Positions 6,570 to 13,013 of a stretch of 17,637 nt of DNA are shown here, one piece after another (within the stretch, counting starts at the first letter, position 1; each line of letters begins with the position of its first letter). Below the pieces are notes generated by a model, which worked only from the letters and a program-made list of their open reading frames with translations, did not search any database and had not been told where the DNA came from. Position numbers and translations under genes: made by a program. The DNA is taken from assembly GCA_012841005.1 (NCBI GenBank), contig DUVO01000232.1, positions 1 to 17,637 on the forward strand, in the 5' to 3' direction. The DNA comes from Bacillota bacterium (GTDB lineage: Bacteria > Bacillota > DTU030).

Positions 6570-8589
6570 CTTCGGCTATTTCTGCCTCTTTCTCCTCCAG
6601 GATTTCCCCTAAAACTTCGCCAATTTTCATACCGCTGGCAGTGTCTTCTTCTCCTTGATAATTAGTATACTCTTCTTCTGCCTTTTCTTCGGCAACATCT
6701 TTGATGCTCAAGCTAATCCGCCGGTCCTTTTCATTGACATCCAGGATTTTTACCTTAACCTTTTCCCCGACTTGAACAACTTCACTGGCTTCGGCAACCC
6801 GGTGGTTTGCCAGTTGAGAAATATGCACCAGTCCTTCAACCCCGGGTTCCAATTGGACAAAGGCGCCGAAACTGACGATGTGGGTTACTATTCCTTCTTG
6901 AACTGTGCCGACGGGATATTTATCCGCTACTCCTTCCCACGGATCGGGGAGAACTTGTTTCAGGCCCAGGGAAACCCTTTCCCGTTCCCTATCGACACCC
7001 AAAACCATAACTTCTATTTCGTCTCCTTCTTGCACAACTTCCGATGGATGTTTCACCCGGGCCCATGACAGTTCGGAAATATGCACCAGGCCTTCAATAC
7101 CACCGAGATCAACGAAAACACCGAAGTCAGTCAGTTTGGTTACAATACCCTTTCGAACCTGGTTTTCCGCCAGCTCCTCCCAGAGGGCGGCCCTCTTTTC
7201 AGCCAGTTCTTCTTCGAGTACTACCTTCTGGGATACAATTACCTTATTCCGAGTCCGGTCTAATTCTATTACCCTTACCCGCAGGGTTTGACCAACGTAT
7301 TTTTCCAGGTTTGGTTCATAGCGTAATCCCACCTGGGATGCCGGTAAAAAGGCACGCAAGCCCACAAAAATAATCAGTCCGCCCTTAACAACCTGGAGCA
7401 CTTCACCCTCAATAGGAATACCTGTTTCATAAGCTTTAGCCAATTCAATCCAAGCTTGCTCGTGTTCAGCTTTCCTTTTGGACAGGAGGGGGTTTCCCTC
7501 GCTGTTTTCCACCTTCATTACATACACATTTATCTCATCCCCTACTGCGACCACATCTTCAGGGGAGGAAGTCGGCTTATCGGTGAGTTCTTGCAGAGGA
7601 ATTATACCTTCTGACTTGTAACCGATATCTACCAGGACCTCATCATTGTCTATACGGACAACTTTTCCAGATATTATCTCGCCTTCCTGGAGTGTCCGTA
7701 AAGTGCTGGCATACATGTCCTCAATATTTTGTCCTTCCGGACGCTGATAATCCGTCATAACCCTTATTACCTCCTCAATGGTGACATCGGGGGTTGAGGC
7801 TCCCGCTATAACCCCGATTCTGTCTTTATTTTGCAGCCACTCCCGGCAGAGTTCCGCTGCAGTTTCAATATGATAAACAGGGACACCTGTTTGCCGGCAT
7901 AGTTTGACTAGTTCCATTGTATTGGAACTGGTGTGGGCGCCAATAACCACCATAACATCTACTTCTTTGGCAAGCTCTAAGGCAGCCTCTTGTCTTAAGC
8001 GGGTGGCCCCGCAGATAGTTGGGTATACTTCCAGTTCCGGGGCCTTATCCTTTAACACTGCAACTACTTTCCGGAAATTATTCTCGTTTTGCGTTGTCTG
8101 AGCCAATACACCCACCGGATTAGTAAAATGCAGTTCTTGCCCTTCGGTTGGATTTTCGACAACTACCGCTTTGTCGCCAGACCAGCCACAGATGCCGATT
8201 ACTTCGGGATGACCCCGTTTCCCAACAATAACAATATCCTTTCCCTCCTGGGCCAATGCGGCAGCTATTTTTTGACATTTTTGCACAGAAGGACAGGTCC
8301 CGTCAAGAATAGTGAACCCCCGCTGTCGTGCTTCTGCATAAACTTCTGGTGGTGCACCATGGGCCCGGATGACTAAAATCCCGGGGGGAACCCCTTTCAA
8401 CCCTGACAAAGGTTCAATGCCCTTTTTTTTCAGGTCCGCAATAACCCGGGGGTTGTGAACCAGGGGACCCCAGGTATACACAGGACCCTTTTCCCTTTGA
8501 ACAGCCTTTTCTGCCAGGTCAAGGGCACGCCTCACCCCGGTACAGAAACCGCTGTGTTGTGCTATTTTGATCTCAGAAAACTTAATCAC
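6556..8589 (-). CDS. ispH: IspH (HMBPP reductase) fused to ribosomal protein S1-type domains
   Basis: This is a 677-residue fusion. Residues 1 to about 285 are IspH, the 4Fe-4S enzyme that reduces HMBPP to IPP and DMAPP as the last MEP-pathway step. The cluster cysteines are C16 (GFCTGV), C99 (DGTCPS) and C193 (TICGAT). H45, H77 (RAHG), E129, the TTQ at 165-167 and the SSN at 221-223 complete the active site. From about residue 300 to 625 there are four S1 RNA-binding repeats, beginning near 301, 390, 470 and 556. Repeats 3 and 4 are the most canonical (FGVFVDLGG-EGLVHIS and FGAFVQLEPGVEGLVHIS). The tail is very acidic. The fusion is known in Clostridia and normally supplies the cell's S1-like protein. 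The start is GTG (8587-8589) with only a weak RBS. An upstream micro-ORF may couple it. Confidence 0.96.
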   Translation of the reverse strand: MIKFSEIKIAQHSGFCTGVRRALDLAEKAVQREKGPVYTWGPLVHNPRVIADLKKKGIEPLSGLKGVPPGILVIRAHGAPPEVYAEARQRGFTILDGTCPSVQKCQKIAAALAQEGKDIVIVGKRGHPEVIGICGWSGDKAVVVENPTEGQELHFTNPVGVLAQTTQNENNFRKVVAVLKDKAPELEVYPTICGATRLRQEAALELAKEVDVMVVIGAHTSSNTMELVKLCRQTGVPVYHIETAAELCREWLQNKDRIGVIAGASTPDVTIEEVIRVMTDYQRPEGQNIEDMYASTLRTLQEGEIISGKVVRIDNDEVLVDIGYKSEGIIPLQELTDKPTSSPEDVVAVGDEINVYVMKVENSEGNPLLSKRKAEHEQAWIELAKAYETGIPIEGEVLQVVKGGLIIFVGLRAFLPASQVGLRYEPNLEKYVGQTLRVRVIELDRTRNKVIVSQKVVLEEELAEKRAALWEELAENQVRKGIVTKLTDFGVFVDLGGIEGLVHISELSWARVKHPSEVVQEGDEIEVMVLGVDRERERVSLGLKQVLPDPWEGVADKYPVGTVQEGIVTHIVSFGAFVQLEPGVEGLVHISQLANHRVAEASEVVQVGEKVKVKILDVNEKDRRISLSIKDVAEEKAEEEYTNYQGEEDTASGMKIGEVLGEILEEKEAEIAEDDEE

Positions 8590-8617
8590 CCCTTTACCAC
8601 CAACCTATTTGGCACTG
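8588..8617 (-). other. Possible 9-codon coupling micro-ORF before ispH
   Basis: On the minus strand a strong AAGGAG (about 8624-8629) lies 6 nt before a GTG that opens GTG-CCA-AAT-AGG-TTG-GTG-GTA-AAG-GGG-TGA. The TGA overlaps the ispH GTG start as GTGA. The ispH GTG itself lacks a good RBS, and a TAG in its own frame rules out an upstream start. Ribosomes ending at this TGA could restart on ispH. The product would be only nine residues, so this is a regulatory reading, not a protein claim. Confidence 0.35.
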
Positions 8618-8693
8618 AGAACTCCTTCTTACAAAATTTGGCCTAATCTTATCCTTTTTCGTTATTGAACTGGTAAATTCCTTCTGCTGTTAG

Positions 8694-8722
8694 AAAAAAA
8701 GCAGTTGAGCCTGTCCTCCTGC
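8694..8722 (-). terminator. Likely terminator after the plsC-like gene
   Basis: The minus strand reads GCAG-GAG-loop-CTC-AA-CTGC and then seven T residues (8694-8700). The stem is 4 + 3 bp with a 2-nt bulge. It lies about 50 bp after the acyltransferase stop and would separate the cmk/plsC unit from ispH, implying a separate ispH promoter in 8618-8690. I could not identify that promoter with confidence. Confidence 0.5.
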
Positions 8723-8769
8723 CGGTGCATAATTGCCCGGTGCGCTGGTGGTTCTAGTATTGTTTGCTA

Positions 8770-9327
8770 TTAATTAAGCAATGATGCGATTTCTGCCATA
8801 ATCCTTTTCCCGGCTTCCTCTCGCTCCCTGCTTTCGGCAGTAAGGAAAAAAGGTTTTCCGAATTTTACCACTAATCCTTTTCGACCCTTTCCCATTATGA
8901 TACCTGCGGGTAAGATCGGTGCCCCCGATTTAGTTGCGAAAAGTACTACACCCGGTTGGGCTTTCCCCAATCGGCCTGTTTTACTGCGCGTACCTTCGGG
9001 AAACATTCCCAATACCTTGTCCTCCTTGAGAATGGCAAGTGCCTGTTTGATGGCGGATCGATCAACAGCATTTCTTTTTACGGGAAAAGCCCCCAGGAGG
9101 CGCAGGATTGAGCCAAAAAGCGGATACCGAAATAATTCGACCTTTGCCATGATGTTAACCTGGCGCGTCATTGCTGCTCCTAAGATGGGTGGATCCCAAT
9201 AACTGGTATGATTGGCAACAACGATAAGTCCACCTGCTTGTGGAATATTCTCAACTCCCTCCACCACCCAGCCTTTGCAGAGGGAAAAATAAAGGCGTAA
9301 AACACCCCGCACCAGGAAGTAGAGCAT
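8770..9327 (-). CDS. plsC: 1-acyl-sn-glycerol-3-phosphate acyltransferase (PlsC family)
   Basis: PlsC-type enzymes add the second acyl chain to lysophosphatidic acid at the inner membrane face, giving phosphatidic acid. The 185 residues are a typical small clostridial form. The catalytic HX4D motif is NHTSYWD (H40, D45), and the phosphate-binding FPEGTRS is at 109-115. A hydrophobic N-terminal stretch (LYFLVRGVLRLYF) may hold it to the membrane. The ATG (9325-9327) overlaps the cmk stop by one base (TAATG) with AAAGG just upstream, so the two genes are translationally linked. The exact acyl acceptor cannot be read from sequence. Similar proteins next to cmk are common in Clostridia. Confidence 0.92.
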   Translation of the reverse strand: MLYFLVRGVLRLYFSLCKGWVVEGVENIPQAGGLIVVANHTSYWDPPILGAAMTRQVNIMAKVELFRYPLFGSILRLLGAFPVKRNAVDRSAIKQALAILKEDKVLGMFPEGTRSKTGRLGKAQPGVVLFATKSGAPILPAGIIMGKGRKGLVVKFGKPFFLTAESREREEAGKRIMAEIASLLN

Positions 9328-10022
9328 TACCTTTCCCCCCTTTCAGCGCAAAGGTGTATAATTTGCGTAACAATCTCCTCAGGCGAAAAACCTGTTGTGT
9401 CAATACAGATGGCATCACTGGCCGCCTGCAAGGGGCTGTCCTTTCGCTCCTGATCTAATTTATCTCGTTCAGCGATCTCCTTTTTGATTTGTTCCAGGGT
9501 TGCCGGGAGACCCTTGCGCTGCAGTTCAATATAACGGCGTCTGGCCCTTTCTTCCAGGGAAGCCGTTAGAAAAATTTTAACGTCGGCCTCCGGCAACACA
9601 ACGGTACCAATATCCCTTCCATCCATAACAATGCCGCCGCCGGCTGCCTGTTCCCTTTGTATTCGGACCAGTTCCCTGCGTACTTCGGGAACCAGGGCCA
9701 CACGGGAAACCTTCTGGCTGACCTCCGGCAGACGAATTAAAGCAGAAACATCCCTGCCGTCCAGGAGAATGGCTGGGCTTCCAACATTGTTTGCCACTGG
9801 AAATTCAAACTTGCTTTGCGCCAGGAGTTCCATGAGGCCGGCAGCATCATCACAGTCGATCCCGGTTGTGAGGGCTTTTAAGGTCAGGGCCCTGTACATT
9901 GCCCCTGTATCAATATACTTAAGCCCGAGTTTAGCAGCTACCATTTTGGCGATGGTGCTTTTACCAGCTCCAGCGGGGCCATCTATTGCTACAACCAAGC
10001 TGTTGGGATTATTTTTGCGCAT
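9327..10022 (-). CDS. cmk: Cytidylate kinase
   Basis: Cmk phosphorylates CMP and dCMP with ATP, recycling nucleotides from RNA turnover and lipid synthesis. The 231 residues fit the bacterial family. The P-loop is GPAGAGKS at 15-22, DTGAMYR is at 38-44, and DGRDIGTVVLP near 133-143 and the lid arginines RARRRY follow. The ATG (10020-10022) has a GGTGGAAG-type RBS. The gene lies 86 bp after aroH and overlaps the acyltransferase start by one base. In Clostridia, cmk is often found with aroH, plsC and ispH, as here. Confidence 0.97.
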   Translation of the reverse strand: MRKNNPNSLVVAIDGPAGAGKSTIAKMVAAKLGLKYIDTGAMYRALTLKALTTGIDCDDAAGLMELLAQSKFEFPVANNVGSPAILLDGRDVSALIRLPEVSQKVSRVALVPEVRRELVRIQREQAAGGGIVMDGRDIGTVVLPEADVKIFLTASLEERARRRYIELQRKGLPATLEQIKKEIAERDKLDQERKDSPLQAASDAICIDTTGFSPEEIVTQIIHLCAERGER

Positions 10023-10108
10023 TCTTCCACCACTCCCAATGTAAGCATGGAGTAAATTCCTTTACCGAAAAGGCTATAAAAAATAGAACCTGCTTGTCCA
10101 GAATAGTC

Positions 10109-10504
10109 TTAGCGGGATAACCCCGGAGTGGCGGTATTATCAGTACCGTCCAGGTCGGGGCGCAGGGTGACCGCATCCTTTAGGTAAACATGTTGAATTT
10201 CTTTCTGGGAAAGGGAAGTATTAAGTAATACCAAGACCCGAATACAGCGGGGAAGGCTGCCGGGGACAGGTATTTCATTGGCACAGAGCAAAGGAACCTG
10301 GTGCCAGCCAATCTGACGGGCGGCGGCAGCCGGAAAAGCTGCATCTAAATCGGCTGTTACAGTAAACAAAACGGCAGCCACATCTTCCAGTATAATATTA
10401 TTCCTTTCGTTTATGGCCTGGAGTAATTCTTTTGTGGCAGCAAGGATCGCCCCTTTTTCATTTTTGTCCACTGTTATGGCTCCTCGTATTCCGCGGACCG
10501 GCAT
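10109..10504 (-). CDS. aroH: AroH-type monofunctional chorismate mutase
   Basis: This enzyme rearranges chorismate to prephenate, the entry to phenylalanine and tyrosine. The 131 residues match the trimeric B. subtilis AroH fold. By alignment to that enzyme the active-site residues are all present: R7 (RGIRGA), C74, E77 (CANEI), R89 (CIRVL), Y106 (HVYL) and R114 (LRPDL). The ATG (10502-10504) has a GGGGTG box about 7 nt before it. It lies 15 bp after the unknown membrane protein gene and 86 bp before cmk, so it is probably in the same transcript. No other aromatic biosynthesis gene is in the window. Confidence 0.96.
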   Translation of the reverse strand: MPVRGIRGAITVDKNEKGAILAATKELLQAINERNNIILEDVAAVLFTVTADLDAAFPAAAARQIGWHQVPLLCANEIPVPGSLPRCIRVLVLLNTSLSQKEIQHVYLKDAVTLRPDLDGTDNTATPGLSR

Positions 10505-10519
10505 TTACCACACCCCTAT

Positions 10520-11008
10520 TTACGATGATTGATTTAACTTTACCTTCCCCAGGCTTTCCCGGCTTCCCCAGGTAGTAACCTCCTGTCCAATGAGGGGACT
10601 CAAAACCCCCGGAGATACACTGGTAACCTGGAAGGTTAGAGGACGTTTATAAAATGAACCATCGATGGAAATCTCTTCGTCCTTATTTACAATTATTTCT
10701 ATTTCTGCTTCCTGGAAATTAGTGATTCTCCTTTGACCTACCATGACATAGGCATGACGAAGGGCCTGGTGGCCAAGGATCTTGAGCTTGATCCTGGCGG
10801 TTTCCTCCCCTACTTCCCCTACGGCCATTACCGGGAGTGGTTCTAGCGTATCACCAAAGCGAGTATAGAGCCAATGCTGTGGTTGGGGATAACTGAGGAC
10901 AAATTGGACGGTAACTACCAGGAAGAAAGTTCCCAGAAGGGAATAGAAGATAACCCGTTCAACCCAGGCCGCAAGCTGCAGTAATTTTTCTTCCGGTGAA
11001 ACAGCCAC
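10520..11008 (-). CDS. Unrecognised membrane-anchored protein (162 aa)
   Basis: I do not recognise this protein. Residues 1-16 are mildly amphipathic (PEEKLLQLAAWVERV). A single strongly hydrophobic segment (about 18-40, FYSLLGTFFLVVTVQFVL) follows, then about 120 mostly polar residues rich in beta-strand patterns. The likely layout is one N-terminal membrane anchor with a soluble domain, probably outside the cell. There is no lipobox. The segment KILGHQALRHAYVMVGQRRI and later VTSVSPGVLSPLIG do not match a domain I know. The start is GTG (11006-11008) behind a strong GGAGGGGGGAAG. It lies 15 bp before aroH and 91 bp after another unknown gene. The tight link to aroH suggests co-transcription, not shared function. 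Confidence 0.75.
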   Translation of the reverse strand: MAVSPEEKLLQLAAWVERVIFYSLLGTFFLVVTVQFVLSYPQPQHWLYTRFGDTLEPLPVMAVGEVGEETARIKLKILGHQALRHAYVMVGQRRITNFQEAEIEIIVNKDEEISIDGSFYKRPLTFQVTSVSPGVLSPLIGQEVTTWGSRESLGKVKLNQSS

Positions 11009-11099
11009 CTTCCCCCCTCCTTTTCCTTGGGTTTTCCCTATGATATGCCATGAGGGGGGGATTTATTCCAGGACTGGTCAGGGGCTGTTCCCCGGTTAC

Positions 11100-11555
11100 T
11101 TATCTTCTCCTGGGATTCTGCAAGGAGTATATGAAGGAACGGAGCTCAGTGTTAAGTTTAAATAGAAGTCTTTCCAGCTGGTAACGACTGAGGTCAAACT
11201 CCTCTGGTTCCATAACCTCAACCTTGCGAAATTCTTCCCGCATAATAAATCTTACTGCTTCTTCAAGGGAATCGATGTTCACCACAACTTCGGCCGGCGC
11301 AAAAGCAACTTCTGTTCCCAGCTCTTCATCATAAACCCTGTAGATATCGTGGGAAAGATCTACATCTTCAATGGTTACCCCCTGCAATGGAACATTGCGG
11401 AGAAGGGCAATTTGCTGTTCCCTTGTTTCTTCCGCAATCCGTTCCGTATTTTTGCCACTCCAGAAAAGAAAGCGGCCCGGTTTAACTGTTCCCCGATAAT
11501 CAAAGCGGAACTTGAGTCTGATCTTGTTTCTTAGCTTTTCTTCTCCCATTAGCAC
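11100..11555 (-). CDS. Unrecognised soluble protein (151 aa)
   Basis: I do not recognise this protein. It has no signal peptide or membrane segment, is rich in charged residues, and ends in a basic tail (NPRRR). The first 35 residues form a basic beta-like stretch (KIRLKFRFDYRGTVKPGRFLFW). The rest alternates short strands with an acidic helix (EEAVRFIMREEF) and a C-terminal helix. The start is GTG (11553-11555), 6 nt after a GGAGG. An ATG two codons later is also possible but sits further from the RBS. It is the first minus-strand gene after the 207-bp gap and may lead the aroH-cmk-plsC unit. A 4-bp GGGG/CCCC hairpin without a U tract follows its stop. The reading frame is well supported. 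The function is unknown. Confidence 0.72.
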   Translation of the reverse strand: MLMGEEKLRNKIRLKFRFDYRGTVKPGRFLFWSGKNTERIAEETREQQIALLRNVPLQGVTIEDVDLSHDIYRVYDEELGTEVAFAPAEVVVNIDSLEEAVRFIMREEFRKVEVMEPEEFDLSRYQLERLLFKLNTELRSFIYSLQNPRRR

Positions 11556-11627
11556 GTTCCACCTCCCTTTATTCCCTGTAAAACCAAAAAGCCTGTAGAT
11601 TGTCCCTGTGATTTGGAGGTGTTAAGA

Positions 11628-11756
11628 ATGATCTATAGCATAAATAAAAGGGTTCTAATAACTGTTCCCTACCGCTCGATAGGGAACTATATCACGGATC
11701 TAATACAGTTATTCTCTCCCAAAAGGATTATTCCTGCCGGAAAAGGTACTATTTAA
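11628..11756 (+). CDS. Small plus-strand ORF (42 aa), unrecognised
   Basis: This is the only credible plus-strand gene in the window. A perfect GGAGGT (11615-11620) lies 7 nt before the ATG. The 42-residue basic, hydrophobic product starts MIYSINKRVLITVPYR and ends IIPAGKGTI. The ORF fits exactly into the gap. It begins 73 bp from the divergent start at 11555 and ends 6 bp before the stop of the convergent cobC gene. ATA and CTA codons are somewhat frequent. Two nested inverted repeats lie inside it (see 11657-11713), so the stretch could instead be a structured RNA or an operator with a chance ORF. No family is recognised. I favour a real small protein on RBS strength and fit, but it is unproven. 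Confidence 0.45.
   Translation: MIYSINKRVLITVPYRSIGNYITDLIQLFSPKRIIPAGKGTI
11657..11713. repeat. Nested inverted repeats (possible structured RNA or operator dyad)
   Basis: The inner dyad is perfect: GTTCCCTA (11664-11671), an 8-nt spacer, then TAGGGAAC (11680-11687). The outer pair is also perfect: AATAACTGT (11657-11665) and ACAGTTATT (11705-11713). As RNA, a 7-bp outer stem and an 8-bp inner hairpin could form together, with about 20 nt unpaired on one side. On the minus strand the element lies after cobC and before the unknown 151-aa gene. It could act there as a terminator-like or leader structure, but no clean U tract follows. Confidence 0.5.
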
Positions 11757-11762
11757 GCTGGG

Positions 11763-12407
11763 CTATACATTGATGATTAAAGTCTTAGGATAACCCCCTC
11801 CTGTAGGGAAAGAAACATAGATGATCCCACCGTGAGGAAGGGAAATATTCCAAAAGGCTCCGGATCCCCTATTCAGCCAGTGGCCCAAAAGAATGCGAAT
11901 GGGACCGGCATGGGTGACCACCGCTATTGTACCTGTCGAATTATGCAATATTATGTCGTTCCAGCTCTTCTTGATTCTGTCGCTTAATGTCGAAACATCC
12001 TCCCCTCCCGGAGGGATAACCTTTTCCGGCCGGGTCAACAGGCATTGGGCCAATTGGGGATATTTTTCTTGAATAGCCCCAAAGGTTAGTCCTTCCCAGG
12101 CACCAAAGTTGAGTTCCCGTAAATTTTCTAAGGTAGTTACCCGTTTGCAGCCCACCTGTTCCTGGATTATGGCCGCAGTTTCCCTCGCCCTTCTCAGATC
12201 ACTGGTGTAGATATGGGAAATTCCTTCTGCCATCATTTTTTGAGCGGCAACCCGTGCCTGTTGCCGGCCCATGTTGTTTAGGGGAATATTGCTATGGCCC
12301 TGGTACAGACCCCGCGCATTCCAAGGGGTTTCACCGTGACGTACCAGAAAAACCCTCAGGGACTCCTTAAGGGCGAGATTACCCTTTTTCCAAAGTTCAC
12401 CTAACAT
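11763..12407 (-). CDS. cobC: Histidine phosphatase, probable alpha-ribazole-5'-phosphate phosphatase
   Basis: This is a 214-residue histidine phosphatase. LVRHGETPWN (21-30) carries the phospho-accepting H24. YTSDLRRARETA and LRELNFGAWEG supply the arginine and acid residues, and VVTHAGPIR supplies the second histidine. The superfamily includes phosphoglycerate mutases. The position after cobU in a cobamide cluster argues for CobC, which removes the 5'-phosphate from adenosylcobalamin-phosphate or alpha-ribazole phosphate. The ATG (12405-12407) lies 12 bp after the cobU stop, with only a weak GGGG box. The first 17 residues are outside the usual domain, but no better start lies downstream. 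It is the last gene of the run. Confidence 0.85.
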   Translation of the reverse strand: MLGELWKKGNLALKESLRVFLVRHGETPWNARGLYQGHSNIPLNNMGRQQARVAAQKMMAEGISHIYTSDLRRARETAAIIQEQVGCKRVTTLENLRELNFGAWEGLTFGAIQEKYPQLAQCLLTRPEKVIPPGGEDVSTLSDRIKKSWNDIILHNSTGTIAVVTHAGPIRILLGHWLNRGSGAFWNISLPHGGIIYVSFPTGGGYPKTLIINV

Positions 12408-12419
12408 GCCCCGTTTTTC

Positions 12420-13013
12420 TCAGCGCAGCCGACACCGGCTGAGGGACTTTAATTCCAGGGGAATCCCGGCTGCAACTAAATAGACCTCATGGGCATTGGC
12501 TGCTATGGCACAGTTGGCCCGGCCCAGAAGGTCCCGGTACAGGCGTCCCAGGGGTGTAGGTGGAACCAGGCCCCAGCCAACTTCGTTGGATACAACAATT
12601 GTGTTGGCAGGAGTTCTCCTTGCTGTTGAAATCAGTGCATCAACTTGCTCCCACCCTTTTTTTTCGAGGCTTGGATCCTGAGACGAGGTGAAATTTTCCT
12701 CTGCAAGGGTGCCGCCGGTTAGGTAGTTGGAGATAAGGAGGGCAAGACAATCGATTAAGACCACCTTGCTCTTGTACCCCACCGCCGATAGGACTGCAGC
12801 TACCTGAAAGGGTTCTTCAACAGTTTTCCAGGCAGGGGGACGGCGCTGGCGATGTAGAGCTACCCGTTTCCGCATTTCCTCATCCCAGGGCTGACAGGTG
12901 GCAATATATGTTACCATATCCCCTCCTCTCTGCATTGCTAACTCTTCAGCAAAGGTGCTTTTCCCACAGCGCGCTCCTCCGGTGATCAATGTCAGGGTTC
13001 CGTGACCGTTCAT
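12420..13013 (-). CDS. cobU: Adenosylcobinamide kinase / adenosylcobinamide-phosphate guanylyltransferase
   Basis: CobU phosphorylates adenosylcobinamide and then adds GMP, giving adenosylcobinamide-GDP for CobS. The 197 residues fit the family. The P-loop GGARCGKS is at 12-19. The ATCQPWDEEMRKRVALHRQRRP segment contains the histidine that takes GMP, followed by W-KTVEEP. NEVGWGLVPPTPLGRLYRDLLG is the C-terminal signature. The family usually has N-Q after the GR of this region, but here it reads RANCA, a Q-to-C change. The ATG (13011-13013) overlaps the upstream ATPase stop by 4 bp (ATGA), indicating translational coupling. Confidence 0.95.
   Translation of the reverse strand: MNGHGTLTLITGGARCGKSTFAEELAMQRGGDMVTYIATCQPWDEEMRKRVALHRQRRPPAWKTVEEPFQVAAVLSAVGYKSKVVLIDCLALLISNYLTGGTLAEENFTSSQDPSLEKKGWEQVDALISTARRTPANTIVVSNEVGWGLVPPTPLGRLYRDLLGRANCAIAANAHEVYLVAAGIPLELKSLSRCRLR

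Noticed and set aside
6655..7068. 137-codon plus-strand ORF opposite the S1 repeats
   Set aside because: It is a shadow of the ispH-S1 gene. The translation is low-complexity and aromatic-rich and has no RBS.
8701..8750. CCGGTGC repeated twice (direct repeat) in the gap before ispH
   Set aside because: It is only two 7-bp copies with no further pattern. Part of the stretch is better explained by the terminator stem.
9631..10044. 137-codon plus-strand ORF opposite cmk
   Set aside because: It is antisense to a well-conserved gene, with composition typical of a reverse-frame shadow and no family match.
11081..11093. GGGG-CTGTT-CCCC hairpin after the 151-aa gene as a terminator
   Set aside because: The stem is only 4 bp and no U tract follows on the minus strand. 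The downstream genes are close and probably co-transcribed.
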